NCBI GenBank assembly: GCA_024734495.1
Contig: JALMQS010000895.1
Location: 186,001 to 250,000, forward strand
Source of the DNA: Forficula auricularia
Taxonomy: Eukaryota; Arthropoda; Insecta; Dermaptera; Forficulidae
Direction of reading: 5' to 3'
DNA length: 64,000 nucleotides
In this document: positions 63,857 to 64,000 of the stretch, piece after piece
Layout of the letters: each line of letters opens with the position of its first letter
How positions within the stretch are numbered: the stretch's first letter is position 1
Position numbers and translations under genes: made by a program
The notes under the pieces: model-generated
What the model was told of the DNA's origin: nothing
What the model saw: only the letters and a program-made list of their open reading frames with translations
Databases searched by the model: none

Positions 63857-64000
63857 TATTTACTTGAAGATTGTTGTTATTTTGCAATTTCGTCTTTTTT
63901 CCGTTTTTTTTTCGAAATAGCTTGGAAGAAACCCAAAGTGAAATAATTTGAATGAAGATAATTGGTATGATGATTTCAAATAAAGGAGAAATGAGAATGG
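63857..64000. other. No recognised feature
   Basis: AT-rich end of window; nothing supported. Confidence 0.4.

Overview
This is an AT-rich animal nuclear window, most likely from an arthropod and probably an insect. The basis is GT-AG exons in long AT-rich introns, tRNA-headed SINEs with poly-A tails, and Tc1, hAT, pogo-like, Helitron and Penelope-like elements. I cannot name the species. There is no bacterial-type gene organisation. Nearly all long reading frames are chance frames or transposon remnants, so most of the window is mobile-element sediment, much of it as inverted (fold-back) repeats of 0.1-1 kb.

Host gene signal. A GC-richer block at 33.1-33.6 kb could be a promoter plus an early exon on the + strand. 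Well-formed exons lie at 45308-45454 and 45665-45748; they share one open frame across the junction. Two mutually homologous exons follow at 50725-50798 and 56977-57051. Intron sequence upstream of both (48.4-48.9 and 55.7-56.1 kb) is also duplicated, so exon plus intron were copied as a segment. The 50.7 kb copy carries a one-base frameshift relative to the other. I do not recognise the protein.

Mobile layer by region. 0-12 kb: a Harbinger-like hairpin MITE, short hAT MITEs and the first ribozyme-bearing palindromes. 12-21 kb: SINE, LINE tail, a decayed Tc1 element with a ribozyme element inside its terminal repeat. 21-29 kb: two related Helitrons, a 0.6 kb near-perfect palindrome, a hAT MITE whose interior is a minisatellite, and a TIR element with a tRNA-like core. 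29-45 kb: SINEs, a hAT with nested insertions, a composite MITE pair, a Penelope-like GIY-YIG remnant and more palindromes. 45-64 kb: the exons, a four-layer nest (SINE in MITE in hAT, abutted by a ribozyme element), a TTAA-flanked element and two large hAT elements.

Main finding. More than 20 hammerhead-ribozyme-like cores (CTGARGA, hairpin, GAAAC-GTH) are spread over both strands. Almost all sit in palindromic elements, often one core per arm. Five of these elements are bracketed by 10-12 bp target-site duplications. One encodes a broken C-terminal GIY-YIG region of a Penelope-like element. I infer a family of Penelope-derived, mostly non-coding, ribozyme-bearing retroelements that has been recently and repeatedly mobile here. 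Every core carries one extra A or T before stem II compared with the textbook hammerhead, and most have a self-complementary four-base stem III (ACGT or ATAT), which would favour dimeric folding.
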